From Ooceraea biroi (lineage: Eukaryota; Arthropoda; Insecta; Hymenoptera; Formicidae), in the NCBI RefSeq assembly GCF_003672135.1, contig NC_039516.1, positions 2,773,838 to 2,837,837 on the forward strand: a stretch of DNA of 64,000 nt, given 5' to 3'. Made by a program: the position numbers and the translations under genes. Below the pieces are notes generated by a model. The model did not search any database, was not told the origin of the DNA, and worked only from the letters and a program-made list of their open reading frames with translations. The stretch's first letter is position 1; each line of letters starts with the position of its first letter. Positions 1 through 12,153 of this stretch are shown here, one piece after another.

Positions 1-668
1 TTTACACTCTGCGAAACCCGTGAATGGGGCGCGAGATCGCTGGTCCAGCGGATTTCTTCCTCGGATTGTTGTGTTAATATCACCGCGAATTAGATGCTAC
101 TGTTTAGTTTCCTCAGTTCTCGATCGCCCGATAACTTCGTGGAACGCCGGCCTCGTTACAATTGGACGATAACGCGGTAACCGTTACGGATACCCGCGCG
201 GTGCGAAATTTCGATGGCACGTGGATCGATTGGAGGTTCGCCCTGCAAAAAGGTTGGTCATACTTTCGGTTCGGCGTGTACCGACGATACCGGGGCAGAA
301 GTTCCTTCGCACTTCTGCAAAGTCACAGCGCGCTCTCGGGCACAGGCTTTTTCATATTTATCGCCAGAAGTGGGCGAAGACAAATCCTCGCGCTCAGTTT
401 TCATTTCCACCCTCCGTGCGCGGCTGTTTGCCATGGACTCCTTAAATTTTGCAGAACCCCGCTCGTGCTCGCGAACGGCCAGAGACGGACAGATCCGAGC
501 TGCTTCCTCCTCCCTTATATTTCTCCCTGTATCCACACCTATCCCTCGCTCTTATCCTTTCTTCCCGACAGCGGGCGGGTTCAAAGCCAAGGCGTTGTCA
601 CCGCTTTTCCACGGCGTAACGACCCATCCTTCTTCCCCCTTTGCACCTCTCCCTTCACAGACATCGCC

Positions 669-692
669 CACGTTCGCGCGCGCGCGAACGTG
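669..692. repeat. Perfect 24-bp palindrome with CG-repeat core
   Basis: The two 12-base halves (cacgttcgcgcg and its complement) are exact reverse complements with no spacer. The core is alternating CG and could adopt cruciform or Z-DNA form. A grown CG dinucleotide run flanked by chance symmetry is a simple alternative. Confidence 0.9.
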
Positions 693-3600
693 CACACACG
701 CGCGCTCTCCTCACCCTCGTTCGTTTCCTCTTGACTCTCGCCTTCTTCCGCTATCCCTCTTTCGTTCCCTTTTCCGTCTGAAGATCAGCTCGAGTGCCTC
801 GGCGTTTTGCGTGTTCCGGCAATTATTCCTCACAATCGTTAATCTCCCGCCCGCCCCGTTTCACCCTACACCGGCACCTACGACCCTTCTAAATACGCAC
901 GCATTTCAGCAACCTCGTTGTCTCACGTGAGAACACTCGGTGCATTTTTCCCCCTGCGCGGCTCGTTTCCTAAAGCCATGTGCACATCGGTGAGCGATGA
1001 ATAACAAGCTACTCGTCAACAGTGCAAAGGTGGAAAGAAAATCTTCGCATTAACGTAGACACGTGAATCAAATAATAACGTAATCAAATAATCTTTGCAC
1101 ATTTATGCAAAAATTGTCCTTTAGCAAATATAGGGCTCCATTCGTTCTCGCAATTTCTGATAGAATATTAACACGTCCGACGTTTGCAACGTTCTAACAG
1201 AATTTCAGTCTGCAATTTGTGCCCGTCATATTTTCGCGATGTGAAACAGAGCAGTGAGAATGGCCGAGCGGGCGGCAAGATGCCATCCGCGACTTCCGTC
1301 CCATGATTACAAACTCTCAGAGTTCCCGGGGGGCGTAAGTGACCGTAAAATTCATCTGGATTTCACGGCTCCAAAAATTTAAGATCCTACATTCCTATAA
1401 TTTGAGGTCTTAAGCCGGGCATTTAAGTTGCACGTGCCGCCGGGGCCCGCGTCTGAACGCCAACATTATTACCGAGCTTAAAGCTCGCGTGCCTTGTAAT
1501 CTTGAGCAGTGGGAAGTATATAATACGGCAATTGCCAGCTCGTTCGAACGAACCCTTATGGCACACGAATCTTTCTTTTTTTCTTCTTCTCCGTCCCGGC
1601 TCTTTGATCGTAAAATATCAGGCCTGGCTCAGATTGGATCGTAGCTTTTAAAGGATAACGTGCACGCCGCGCTCGCGTCTCGTGAGCCCTTAAAGTGCCT
1701 GTTGTCATCCTGAGGGGTACTTTGCGAGAGGAACGCCACTGGATATTTATAGCGGCCGCTTTAATTCTATCTGATTGCTGATTCCGCGTCCGGCCGAGGG
1801 CCGAGAAGGATGCGAATCGATTTTTCCTCGGACATTTACGCCCGACGTATGAATCTTGTATTCCGGATTTCAAATACAACTCAAGCGAATTGAGAAAAAA
1901 CTTTATTTCTGGAAAAGGTATAAACGTAAGATAAAACAAATAAAATAAGTAAATATCATCTTGCATTTGCTGTCAATAAACGTAACAGACAATACAACTG
2001 AATGTTGAAAAACAATTTATATCAGGTCACTACCGAATTAAATTACAATTGTCAAACGTGTTGTGAAAAATTTACGAGCATTCAACGAAAATTGGATCTT
2101 TGTTAAATTTATTGAAAAAATCAAGTGCAAGTGGGTTAATTGCAACAATTACGAAACTTTAATTTTGGAGCGGTATAATTGAATCTCGCAACCGTGGATA
2201 TTTTCGTTTTGTCTACATGTGTATTTCGACGTCTATAATTATATCTATAGTTATACTAGGACAGGTAACCGTCCGCGATACGTTCTTCCTATTCCGTTTA
2301 AGGATCGCTCTTCCGTTTTTTTTTGTCGGATCTCCGCTAGGATGACAGCTAGGAGGACCGATTCGATTTTGTCGTGACAGCGATCGTTTTTCGGCTCTAC
2401 CCGTTCAGGATTCCGCTTTGCACGCGTGGCACGTACACCTCTCTTCTCCCTTCGGTCGTCTACCCCTCGCCCACCCCGGCAGCTCTGTACATTTTTCGTA
2501 TCGCATTCGCGTTTCACGTATCGCTCGGGCAACGAAATCTCGCGTCCTGTTTTAAATCTGGTTACAGTGATGTATTGTCCGTCTAGCGATGCCTCTTCTT
2601 GGGAAATGATTAAACGGAACAAGCCCGCATGGGAAGCCGTGCGACACTGTAAAAGTTCACATGCAATGGGAAAACCCATGTGCGCGCCACGTATCTGACA
2701 CGGTCGCAAATAATTCGAGTCGGATTGATTCTGTGAGGTAACACGATTTATTCAAATTGCGATGAGTTTACATTACCGTATTATCGGCTCATCAGGAACA
2801 TCACTATAAATAAAGTAATCGCAAACTTTGAAATTCTCAAATATTGAGCTATCAACTGCACGATAATTCCAATATGCATAATTCCGTCTGTGATATTCCT
2901 ATCAGAAGCGTAATACTCGCGAGATTTAACTAAAGTTTTCATATCGCAATTATCCTCCGTTGGCTCAAGCTGCGCAGGGCGCGCGCGACGTTTATATTAA
3001 ATCCAGTTTATCTTTCGCGGAACAAATATTTTTGCAGCGGACGTGGATTATTAAAAGGCTCGAATAATCCTCGCAAAAACGTGAGAGTTCACGTTTTTCA
3101 TAATTTGCAGATAGTCATTAACGCCACGCGAGCTCGGGCGGCTTCCTCCGCAGCGATGCCTTCTTGAAAGCCTTCGGTATCAATAATTCGGTGCTCGATA
3201 GTGCTCCTTCAGAAGCGCTGCCATTCCTCAAGATTCCCCGAGAGCGCCGCTTTTCAATCCGGGATCTCGAGTTCCGCGTCGCTTTAAGCCTCGCCCGTAA
3301 AAAGACGCGTACGCGCACATCGAGAGGATCCTCTGATTACAGGCGGGGTGGCTCTCCGGCTGTGAATAGAGACCGCGCGCGCGCGATTCGCGCGGAGTGG
3401 CTGGAGCCACCCCGAATTCTTACCGCGTGGAACGCGGCCGGGAAAAAAATTTCGCTTCGCCGAGCACGCGATCTCCCCGAATTCCCCGAGCGAACGACGC
3501 CCCGTGAAACGACCCGTTTACTCGCACTTTTGAAAAACAACCATCAATATGCAGATGCCAGTTTTCAACGTGCGATCGAATGTTGATTCAAAGTTCCGCG

Positions 3601-3967
3601 AGATAGAGTGGTGGCCGTGCCGCGTAATTAATAATGTCGCGGCGCGGAATTTTTCAACGGCGCGGCGAGGGTAGGTGCGTCCGTTCACGTCGGCAGATCG
3701 ATGTCTCGTCGAGGTTCGAGTGGCAGCCAGATGTCACCGGTAACTCTCGACGTTCGAATTTGCACCTCGGTTCGTACGCCAACGCGTGCGGTAGAGCGTC
3801 GTTCATGCGCGCATCGTTGGAACGAGAAAAAAGGACTGAAAACCGTAGTGCGAGGCCCGGAAAGATTAAATTTTACGGTCCGCGGGAGCGAAATGTAATC
3901 GCGCGGGCGCGGCGTCGCGAACGCATGGCGTCGCTTCGCATCGTCCGTCATGGCGATTCTGGCATTC

Positions 3968-3981
3968 GGGGGGGGGGGGGG
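3968..3981 (+). repeat. Poly-G run of 14
   Basis: An uninterrupted run of 14 G. It is a mononucleotide repeat, probably length-variable and prone to assembly error. Confidence 0.95.
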
Positions 3982-5231
3982 TAGCTTCGTTTGTCGCGAG
4001 CGCGCGGGCGCTCACCCTTTAATTACAAATTAACGGCTTTAATCAGGAAACTTGCCAGCTCGAGCAGCCTCGTATTTTCGCGTCAACCAACGACGACGCC
4101 CCCGCTGCGGCGCTATTATCACCGTCGATGCAGCACAGGCCCGACGAGGTATACGAGGGAGGCGCCACATCGTTCATCGCCACCTTATTGGCCGAACTTG
4201 CCAACTAATTTTATTAAAACGCCAGTTCTCCGGCGCGTCGACGCGCTCCGGTCCGCTCGTCCGCTCGCCGCTCGATCCCGTAATTTCCGCGCGCAAAAAT
4301 CTCATCGGCTGTCGCGCTTGATGTGCGGATAATGAAATTCTTTTCGATTATCTCCGCCGCGAATCGGAGCGGGATTCGCGTTATTAAACACTAAGCGCGC
4401 GCGTAACAACAACGGCAACGATGGACGTAAAGCTAAGCGAAAGAGCGTGAACGCGAGGTGCACGTAGGCGTGTGAGATCGACCGGCTCGATATCTATTTA
4501 ATCTTCTACTAGTGCGCACCACCTACCCGCACTCCTACCCAGCGAGCACACGAAATAACGCGGTAAATTACGGTATTTGGGACATTTATGGCGCGGTCGC
4601 GCTGTTTCACCGGTAACGATCGGCTCGCCCTCGAATATTCCGCAACGTATATTTTCGCGATATCTTTTCCTCACAAGCGTCTGCTACAAATCATCACGCG
4701 GTATGAGAGGCACCCTCTTGAGAAGCGTTACATGCGTTGATGATGGATTCGCGTCGATGTTCTCCAATCACGGCGTCTTCAGCGATGATTAACAAGAAAG
4801 CACTCAAGAAAGCGTTCAAGAAACCAGGCCACGACGAGAATTCAAACCGATAGCGTGTCCGTGTACGCTAAACTCACTTACCCCGCGCGGTATTCAACGT
4901 AATGATAATAAGCGGCATTACGTGCGACGCCACCCCCGCCGGTTCTCGCGGAAATGTAATTTATGCACGAAACGCATCCCTCTAATAAAGAGGCGGGTCA
5001 TTAATGTTTTTTTCGTTCCCTCCGCGCGCGAGCGCGAGTAATATTTTCGCGCGCGTTTTTCAGCGCGGCCGCCACCTCTCGCGAATCCCAGGCCGTCATT
5101 TGCCGCTCGCTCGATACGTCTATATCTCTCTCTCTCTCACACACACTTTTTGCTCTTTCTCTTTCCTCTGCGAGCTTCTGCTGGAATACATAAAACGGGA
5201 GACTTTGATGCGTCGCACATTAACAGTTACG

Positions 5232-5232
<1 letters not shown>

Positions 5233-5271
<39 letters not shown>
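5233..5271 (+). repeat. (TA)n microsatellite, about 19 units
   Basis: Uninterrupted TA dinucleotide repeat. It follows a short CT and CA repeat cluster near 5130-5148. It is the longest pure dinucleotide array in the window. Confidence 0.97.
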
Positions 5272-5273
<2 letters not shown>

Positions 5274-8200
5274 TTTCTTCTGGGTCGAGCCCCTCCTAGA
5301 GTTTATTTGACGCGTGCTCGTATATTTCTCGCAAAGCCGTCTCGAATGTGTCTCCTCCCCGCTCACGGGGTCACAGGTTCCTTTCACGACACACCATGGA
5401 GCTGGCATTCCATCAATTCCCGCGTACTCGACGCCAGTAATTCGCGCCAGGCAGCATCTAAGCGCTGTTTATTAAGAACGTGGCGGTGGCTGACTCGACG
5501 CTATCGTTTCTACTTACCGGTGTAGGCTCTTTAGGGCGCGACGGACTGCTCCACGAAGATTTTTCAAATACCCTGCGACTGACCGGACTACTTCGGTTCG
5601 ACGGAAATCTTTTAGAATAGCCTGCTGATAAGTAAACTCGACAAGAACCTCGAATACCGTCCATCTAATGGTCCTCTGATAGAACGTTGCACGCGATTGC
5701 ACATTTAGAACCATTAATCCCGTCAGCTCTCGGTAGTAAATATTTTATGTCCAGTAAAAGTCTAAAGCGGAAAGCAATCGTTCATGCTGACGTCGATGTA
5801 TCGCATCTTGGTATATTCATGGTTTCATGGAAATTAGATTCTACCAGTATTGCATGTACAATGAGTATTCTCGCGGTGTTCTCGTTTGCGCACGGCATTA
5901 TTATCATAGTTCCGAGCCAATAAAATATTTCTATAATTATTTTAAAAAGAGGCAGGAACACAGTTGGAAAGTTAAGCCAACTATCTCTGTATTGACGGTA
6001 GTTCCTATCTACGGATAACTTGCGCGATGAGTTTCTGCCGCTACATGCGCACACACATGCATGCAACAGACACATGCACCTCTCTATCGCGTTAAAAACG
6101 ATTTTAAAAACGATGAAGGAATTTTCCTGGAATGCGGCGATCGTGTAATTGGAGCGATAGATACAGAGTGCTGCTGTAAAAGAGTTTAGGTGTTGCTACA
6201 CGCTATTTGCCTCGCGTGTGTAACGCGGGTGAACGAACGAGGGCTTGTAGGGACGCGCAGTGATGCTCAACGTTACGTCCATCCGGCTATTCTTCAACCC
6301 TGTTAAAGGGTGTAATTGTAATTCAAAGAATTCCAGCTGAACCATGCGTGGCTTCTCATTTCGCACACGCGGAGCACCGCGCGCGCGCGCGCCAAGCGCG
6401 CAAGCTGGAACGGCGGCATATGTCGCTTGGAAAAATTAATGAACAGATTCGATGAAACGATTAAGCTCGCCGACACGGAAACGAGCGTGAATCAACGCGC
6501 GGGAAACGACGGGAAGATATTGTCGCGCTCGCAATTTGTGCGCGACGTTACCATCGCCCACCCGAGTGATCTCGAAGGCGCATTTGACAGGATTAGTTGA
6601 CTGCGGCACTTGTAATTAACAGCACTTATCTAAACGAGTTCTCCGCGCCCCGCGCAAGCGGGGGGATTAAATTAGATTCGTGCAATCTATTACGGGACGC
6701 GCGCGTTCGGAAGAAACAACAGCGCGTCGCGAAACTGCGCGCCCAGCGCTACGCGCGCGGTTGCGCCCCTTAAAAAGCTCGACATGGGAATCATTCGGCG
6801 AGACCATAAACCCCGCTGTTGTTTTAGAACTGTGCACACAGAATACACTTCGCGCGAGTTTAGATCGAGTCGAGATTGTCTGAGCAGTAATACTCGGTTT
6901 TATTCAAACCGCGGTGGAACGACATTTCAGATATCTCAAATTAATGAAAAGTACCGCGAGTTTATCAAAATGGACTGATAAAACGGTTTTGTTCAGTTTC
7001 CAGAATAAAACTGCTTTTGGAAAATATTAAGGTCGAACCGATTATGTCGCAGATTGTCGATTTGCAAGTATCATCTATACAAATCAAACTGACGCTGCGA
7101 CTGAAAAAAAGAAGCAGAAGTATTTCTGTAACAAGCAAAGTAGCTTTTTCTAATATGATATTTGCAATCGCGATGACAATGCAACGGAGCTGATCCAGAT
7201 ATTCGAGTCTCGCCACAACGAACACGATTAAAATCACCAGTCATGACGTGTGTCTCGTATATATACTCGTGATTCTGGCGCTTTGTCTTCGCGTTCGTAG
7301 CACGCTCGCTCTCAACTCGAACAAGCGGCAACCTCGTCGACCCTCCTTTAATAATTCAGCAGACTGCCTTCTGCTGCGGATCCTGTCCTAGGGGTAGCGA
7401 CGATACCTCAAGTCGAGTGCTCCCTGAAATTTTCGTGTCGCCGGGGTGTTGAACTTCGTCGGCGACACGCACCCACCACGCCGCTGCCGAGAATGTACGA
7501 CGTCGACGTCGCGACGAAAGAGCGAGCTTGAAGAAACGGCGTCCAAACTTTATCAAAGCCATCAGCCACGATTGTGTCCCGACACTAAAACTGCAGAATC
7601 GATATCGGCGAAAGCGCCCAAGGAGGATTAAAGTAACTAGGTCGACTGTGCAGAAACGCGAACATAAACGCATCAGCGTCACTTTCTAACTCGTTCGAAA
7701 TATTATATTTAACACCAGTGTATTTCTGGCGTTGATTTCATCGAATGTACTGAATGCGTTTGCATTATCAGATTGAGAAATGTAATTTGCATATACTCAT
7801 ATTAATTCCTCCCTTCCCCAGACGACAATTCAATAATAACATCGATCAGTGTATAATGAAGCTTACAATGTGTTTTAAAGGGATACAAATCAAGTTTCAT
7901 ACAGATGTAATCATTGCTGTTCTCATATTTGAGTTTACAAATACGCGACTTATAAATAATACTTATAAATACGCATATAAATTTATTAACATCCAAATCC
8001 AGTGAAAAATCGATACTGCGACACGATATCGTGTACGATGTACGTAATCAGGTAATTAGGTAGTTAAACAGATACACAAAAATTGATCGGATTTTAAAAA
8101 ACTTTTTATCTCTCGCACCCCGACATTCGCGGATCGGCCGGGCGTAACGATTTTTGTGAAAATTAATTTATAACGCACGATACTTTGGAGGGTATAATCG

Positions 8201-8774
8201 CGGTGGCATCGGCCAAAAGCGCAGCAATTATTTGTATGGTGAAGTGGCTAATTATGCCGGGATGAATTTTGGAGCGTCAACGTGGACGCGCATAAAATAC
8301 CGTGGTATTTGATGTGAAAATCGATTACGTGAATTGCACTTTATATCGCTACGTACTGATGACGAGCGAATGTGTTTGATCTCTGGCGTTTAGTCTGCGG
8401 TATCTGTATTTAATTGCCAGTGCATTGCACGCCTCGTTATTTCCATCACGCGAATCGGCAATATTTAAATAAGCTCACACAAATGTGCTTTCAATCCCGA
8501 TAATTAATCAACCCGGTGGCTGGGATTCCGGGCCGTCGTGCCTGCCGCGCGGCGCGTTTGCGAGTCCACTCGAGCGACTTCAGAAACGTATTCGTCACTT
8601 TCGTCGAGTGATGAGCTCGAGGCCGGTGAATTTTCAGTTGTCATGCCAATCGGATTAAATTAATTAAACGAGGGGAAAGAGACAGACAGAAAGAGAGGCA
8701 GCCTTTCTCTCACCTCGCAATATTGTCGAGTTACGGTACGCACGTCACGTGTTTTTCAAACTTCGGATGCACTC
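5272..8774. other. Non-coding stretch
   Basis: No recognisable exon, RNA gene or repeat family was seen. 6380-6405 is a CG-rich run. 7700-8060 is AT-rich. The 14-mer cgacgtcgacgtcg at 7498-7511 is palindromic and recurs at 23218, which is expected by chance for such low-complexity sequence. Confidence 0.55.
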
Positions 8775-8806
8775 GAAAGTTGGTCCGCGCGCGCGGACCA
8801 ACTTTC
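8775..8806. repeat. Perfect 32-bp palindrome, no spacer
   Basis: The 16-base half gaaagttggtccgcgc is followed directly by its exact reverse complement. The symmetry stops sharply at both ends (c on each flank). Only the central 8 bases are alternating GC, so most of the arm is ordinary sequence and the symmetry is not explained by a simple repeat. Perfect spacerless palindromes of this size are rare and unstable. Confidence 0.95.
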
Positions 8807-9041
8807 CATCTCATAACTCGACGTGTAATGCTGCGCGCGCGCGCGTTTTCGCCGTGAAACTTACAAATTCGCGGAGACAGTCGGGAATCGTAAGTGGAAA
8901 GTGGACAGAAACGGGGCCGTATGAAATTATGCGGGTCGCGGGCGTTGCTTCTCCGATTGCCACCGGAAGTGCCAGAGACCGGTTCGCGTTCGACATGCGA
9001 CGTGGAACAAGACGCTCGCGCGACTCGATCCACGTGCATAC

Positions 9042-9088
9042 CTGTGTGTGGGTGTGTGTGTGTGTGTGTGTGTCTTTGTGTATGTGTG
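9042..9088 (+). repeat. (GT)n microsatellite, interrupted
   Basis: GT dinucleotide array with a single GGG interruption and a degenerate 3' end. Confidence 0.95.
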
Positions 9089-10749
9089 AAATTGAAGTTT
9101 ATAACTCAGCGCTACGAAGAGGATAGGAGATCTCGGGCCAAATAGAAGACAAACTCAAGCCGAGTATATGGCTGCCGCATATAATTCACTTTCAAATCCA
9201 ATTACAGTAGCGAGAGATCTTTAGTCTCTCCCTTGCTGCCCTTCCTCTCTCTCTCTTTGTTTCACCCTCTGCACTCGCTCCGCTTTGAAACAAAGTACAT
9301 CGCCTTCCGATTCTGGGCTGGATCCTTCCGGCCAGCTTTAATAGTTCATTACAACGTTCATGCTCCTCCAGCTGGCCGCGAGTGCTCTGGGCTTATTAGA
9401 AGTCCGCGCAGACCACGCTCGTTTCGCGCGGCGATACGCGCGGTGTATGAAAATTAAAAAATGCAGATACGCTACCGACGCGCACATCGGTCGCCGTGTG
9501 CGCTGGATGTGCCTAATTGAAACCGCGTTTTAAAGCCGGCGAGAGGGATCTCCCTCGCGCGGACAAGATGCCGGGACGCGCGAGGGGATTAAAGGGACTC
9601 GTCATCGCGGCACTGTAATCAGAAGTGCAATCAGGAATGCAATAACGTGAAGTAAATCGAGCGAATTACCGGAGCGGTGAGCTCTAATCGGAGCTCGTCG
9701 CAGCCAACCGGCTCGGCGCGACTCTCGCGAGCATCTGGCGAGCAGAAAACGCGCGAGGATCTCTCCCAAGGACTGACCAAAATGTTCACGAGGTGCCTCG
9801 CAGCCCGTCGTGTGTATAAATGACGCCGAAACCCGCGAGCGTTTTAATCTACCGGCCAGTGGGGCCATTACTCGCCGCTGGTGGAAGTCGTTCCGAGGCG
9901 ACGTGTATGCATGTATATACGTGCGAGCACCTGGCTTCCTCCAACGGTGGGCTCCCCGGCGGGGAACAATAGAAATTAGAGCCCTACCTATCTCCATGAA
10001 TCACGAGTCTCTAAATCTTTATCCGGCGCTGCTATTATTTCTGCCTGGGCCGCGCGCGAAATTACGCCTTGACTTTTCCCCATCGATTTTATCAGTCCAG
10101 CGACTGACCAAACGCCCTTTTCCCTTTTGCCCATCCTGCGGCCGCAAGCCACAGGATTTTACGTCACGTACGTCGCTACGAAAAATGTATCACTCTCGAT
10201 GAAGCGATAGATCACGAGAAGGATGTATGCATCTTGCGAAAGAAAATCGAGCGCAGGTAATTTGCGCGCGTGTAGCCGGACCACGAAGAGAATACGGTCG
10301 TGTGCGTGAGGGTTGTATGCGGAGGTCATGAACCCGGCGGATTTATCGCTTTATTTAAAGGCTACTACAAGCTAACGAGAAGGTTGACATATCCACTTTT
10401 CCAGTGGCGAGAACAATTTAGTGGCGCGTTACACGCCAAGCGCCGCCCCTTCTATGAGTTATCATCCTTTGAAAGCCCCCGCGCATCTTCCGAAGCATTA
10501 ATCTTGCTCGGAATCCCTGCACCTTGGGCACCACCTGGTACATGATAACGCGGAATGAGCCTCCCCTATTCGTAGACAGAAAGTAATTTGTTTCGGTTAA
10601 CAACACTATTTGTAGCTTTGTTCCGTGGCATCGGAACGACCGCCATCGACGATATCTCACGTGGATATCTGCTGTTGCCTGGGTATTAAGAACGCCGGAT
10701 TGAGGAGCTCCGAAGCTCGAGAGATTACAGCGGCGCAAAATAATGCCAT

Positions 10750-10770
10750 CTCCCTCCCTCCCTCCCTCCC
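10750..10770 (+). repeat. (CTCC)n tetranucleotide repeat
   Basis: About five tandem CTCC units, a pure pyrimidine strand. Confidence 0.95.
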
Positions 10771-11973
10771 TTCGAGTAATTATTGCAGCCGGAAGATGTC
10801 AAGACGCAGCATGCTAATGAAGATAATGCCCGCGCTGTGAATCGTGCCTGCATTAAAATGCGTTCTCCTCTCCCGTTCTGACTCTTTCTCTTGTTCTCCC
10901 TTTCTTTCTCCCTCCTTCTCCATTTTTTTTATTTTTCACGTAAGAGGCGGAGGGATGAAGTTAGATCGGTGGTTGTAAGCAGGGAAACGGGCGCTTCTCC
11001 CCTGCAGCAAAAAGGATTATCCACCGTGAAACTATTTACTGATTTAAACGTCGCATAAATCTTCTCTTTTAGTTCAACGGAGATTTTACTTAAAGGCCAA
11101 GGAGAGCCGGGGCCGGTCGTGTCTGCCCTCACCCCTGACTAAATTCATCGCTTTATTTAAAGCCCCATACGAAGTAACCGGGCACGACACGCGCGCGAGC
11201 ACGTATTGGGTCCTGTGTGTGCGCCCCCGGGAAATATTTACTGTCTTCACGCACGCCAATGTTCCGCGTTGCCTTATCGCGCCACCCCCGCAAAAGCAGA
11301 GAGCCCTTCCGCGTGGAGCCCTTTCCCTAATCAAGTATTTACGAGACCGATACCAAGACCAGGCCGTATAATCTGATACGATACAACTCGTGCGAGGTGA
11401 AGGAGTGCCGCACGACAATACGAGGATCATTTTCGTGCCGGTGATGTCACCGACAATTCTTTTGTCGGAATCTCCCCGTCTGACTTCTCCCTCGAATTCT
11501 CCGTCTCCTCAGCCGCGCCGTTCGCAATCATCCGGCCCTTCTGGAAGTAAATATTAATTTCGCCGAAATGATATGCACGGTTCACCAAACGGCTGAGACG
11601 TTCCGTGCCCTGCCTATCACGCAAGGGGGTGCACACACTCCCCCTCGTAATTGTCGTGTAATCTGGTGTGCGGCTTTGCGAGAGACGGCCGGCAGCCCCT
11701 AAAAATCCCCGCGATACGATCCCCTTGTAACCGGATCGCTGTATTGGGATTGTAAGTCACGCGAAGCATCCGCTTTGAGCAGTTAACGCCCTGACTTTGT
11801 TCCGCGGCCGAGACGTCGTAATCGCTCGAGTCTCCTCGCGCTTCTTTACGAGCTCGTACGTACGATAGTAAAAAGTGTCCGCGCCATGTTGCGGGCTTTT
11901 CCCCGCAAGTACGGACGAAAAGTATTCGTCTATAAAGCTGCATTTTCTGCCGGCACTCAAAACCCACCCCCCT

Positions 11974-11988
11974 GCGCGCGCGCGCGCG
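11974..11988 (+). repeat. (CG)n run
   Basis: Seven to eight tandem CG units. Such runs occur many times in the window (for example near 8832, 43605 and 50205). They indicate that CG dinucleotides have not been eroded here. Confidence 0.9.
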
Positions 11989-12119
11989 GCTATTACGAAG
12001 AACAAAACACCGCGGACAATGACCCAGAAATATTTTTAGATGTCCTATAAAAGCGGTATCGATGTACGTAGCTTTGACGTTACGTGCGGATGAGAGTGAC
12101 GAGATAAAAGGGAAGAAAG

Positions 12120-12123
<4 letters not shown>

Positions 12124-12151
<28 letters not shown>
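12124..12151 (+). repeat. (AG)14 microsatellite
   Basis: Pure AG dinucleotide array of 14 units. Confidence 0.97.

Positions 12152-12153
<2 letters not shown>

Larger units (their letters stand above)
1..5232. other. Non-coding stretch, CpG-rich with AT-rich islands
   Basis: No exon with family resemblance or a convincing pair of splice sites was seen. The stretch from about 490 to 760 is pyrimidine-rich and keeps three frames open by composition. About 1880-2260 and 2720-2960 are AT-rich islands. The rest is GC-moderate and dense in CG dinucleotides. A 40-codon ORF starting at 1260 runs over a GTAAGT at 1336 but resembles nothing known. Confidence 0.6.

Noticed and set aside
214..930. Plus-strand frame of 238 codons
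   Set aside because: Overlaps another open frame and a pyrimidine-rich tract; the translation is Ser/Pro/Phe/Arg-rich and meaningless.
10345..11162. Same 16-mer atcgctttatttaaag at 10345 and 11147
   Set aside because: About one shared 16-mer pair is expected by chance in 64 kb, and the flanks are not similar.
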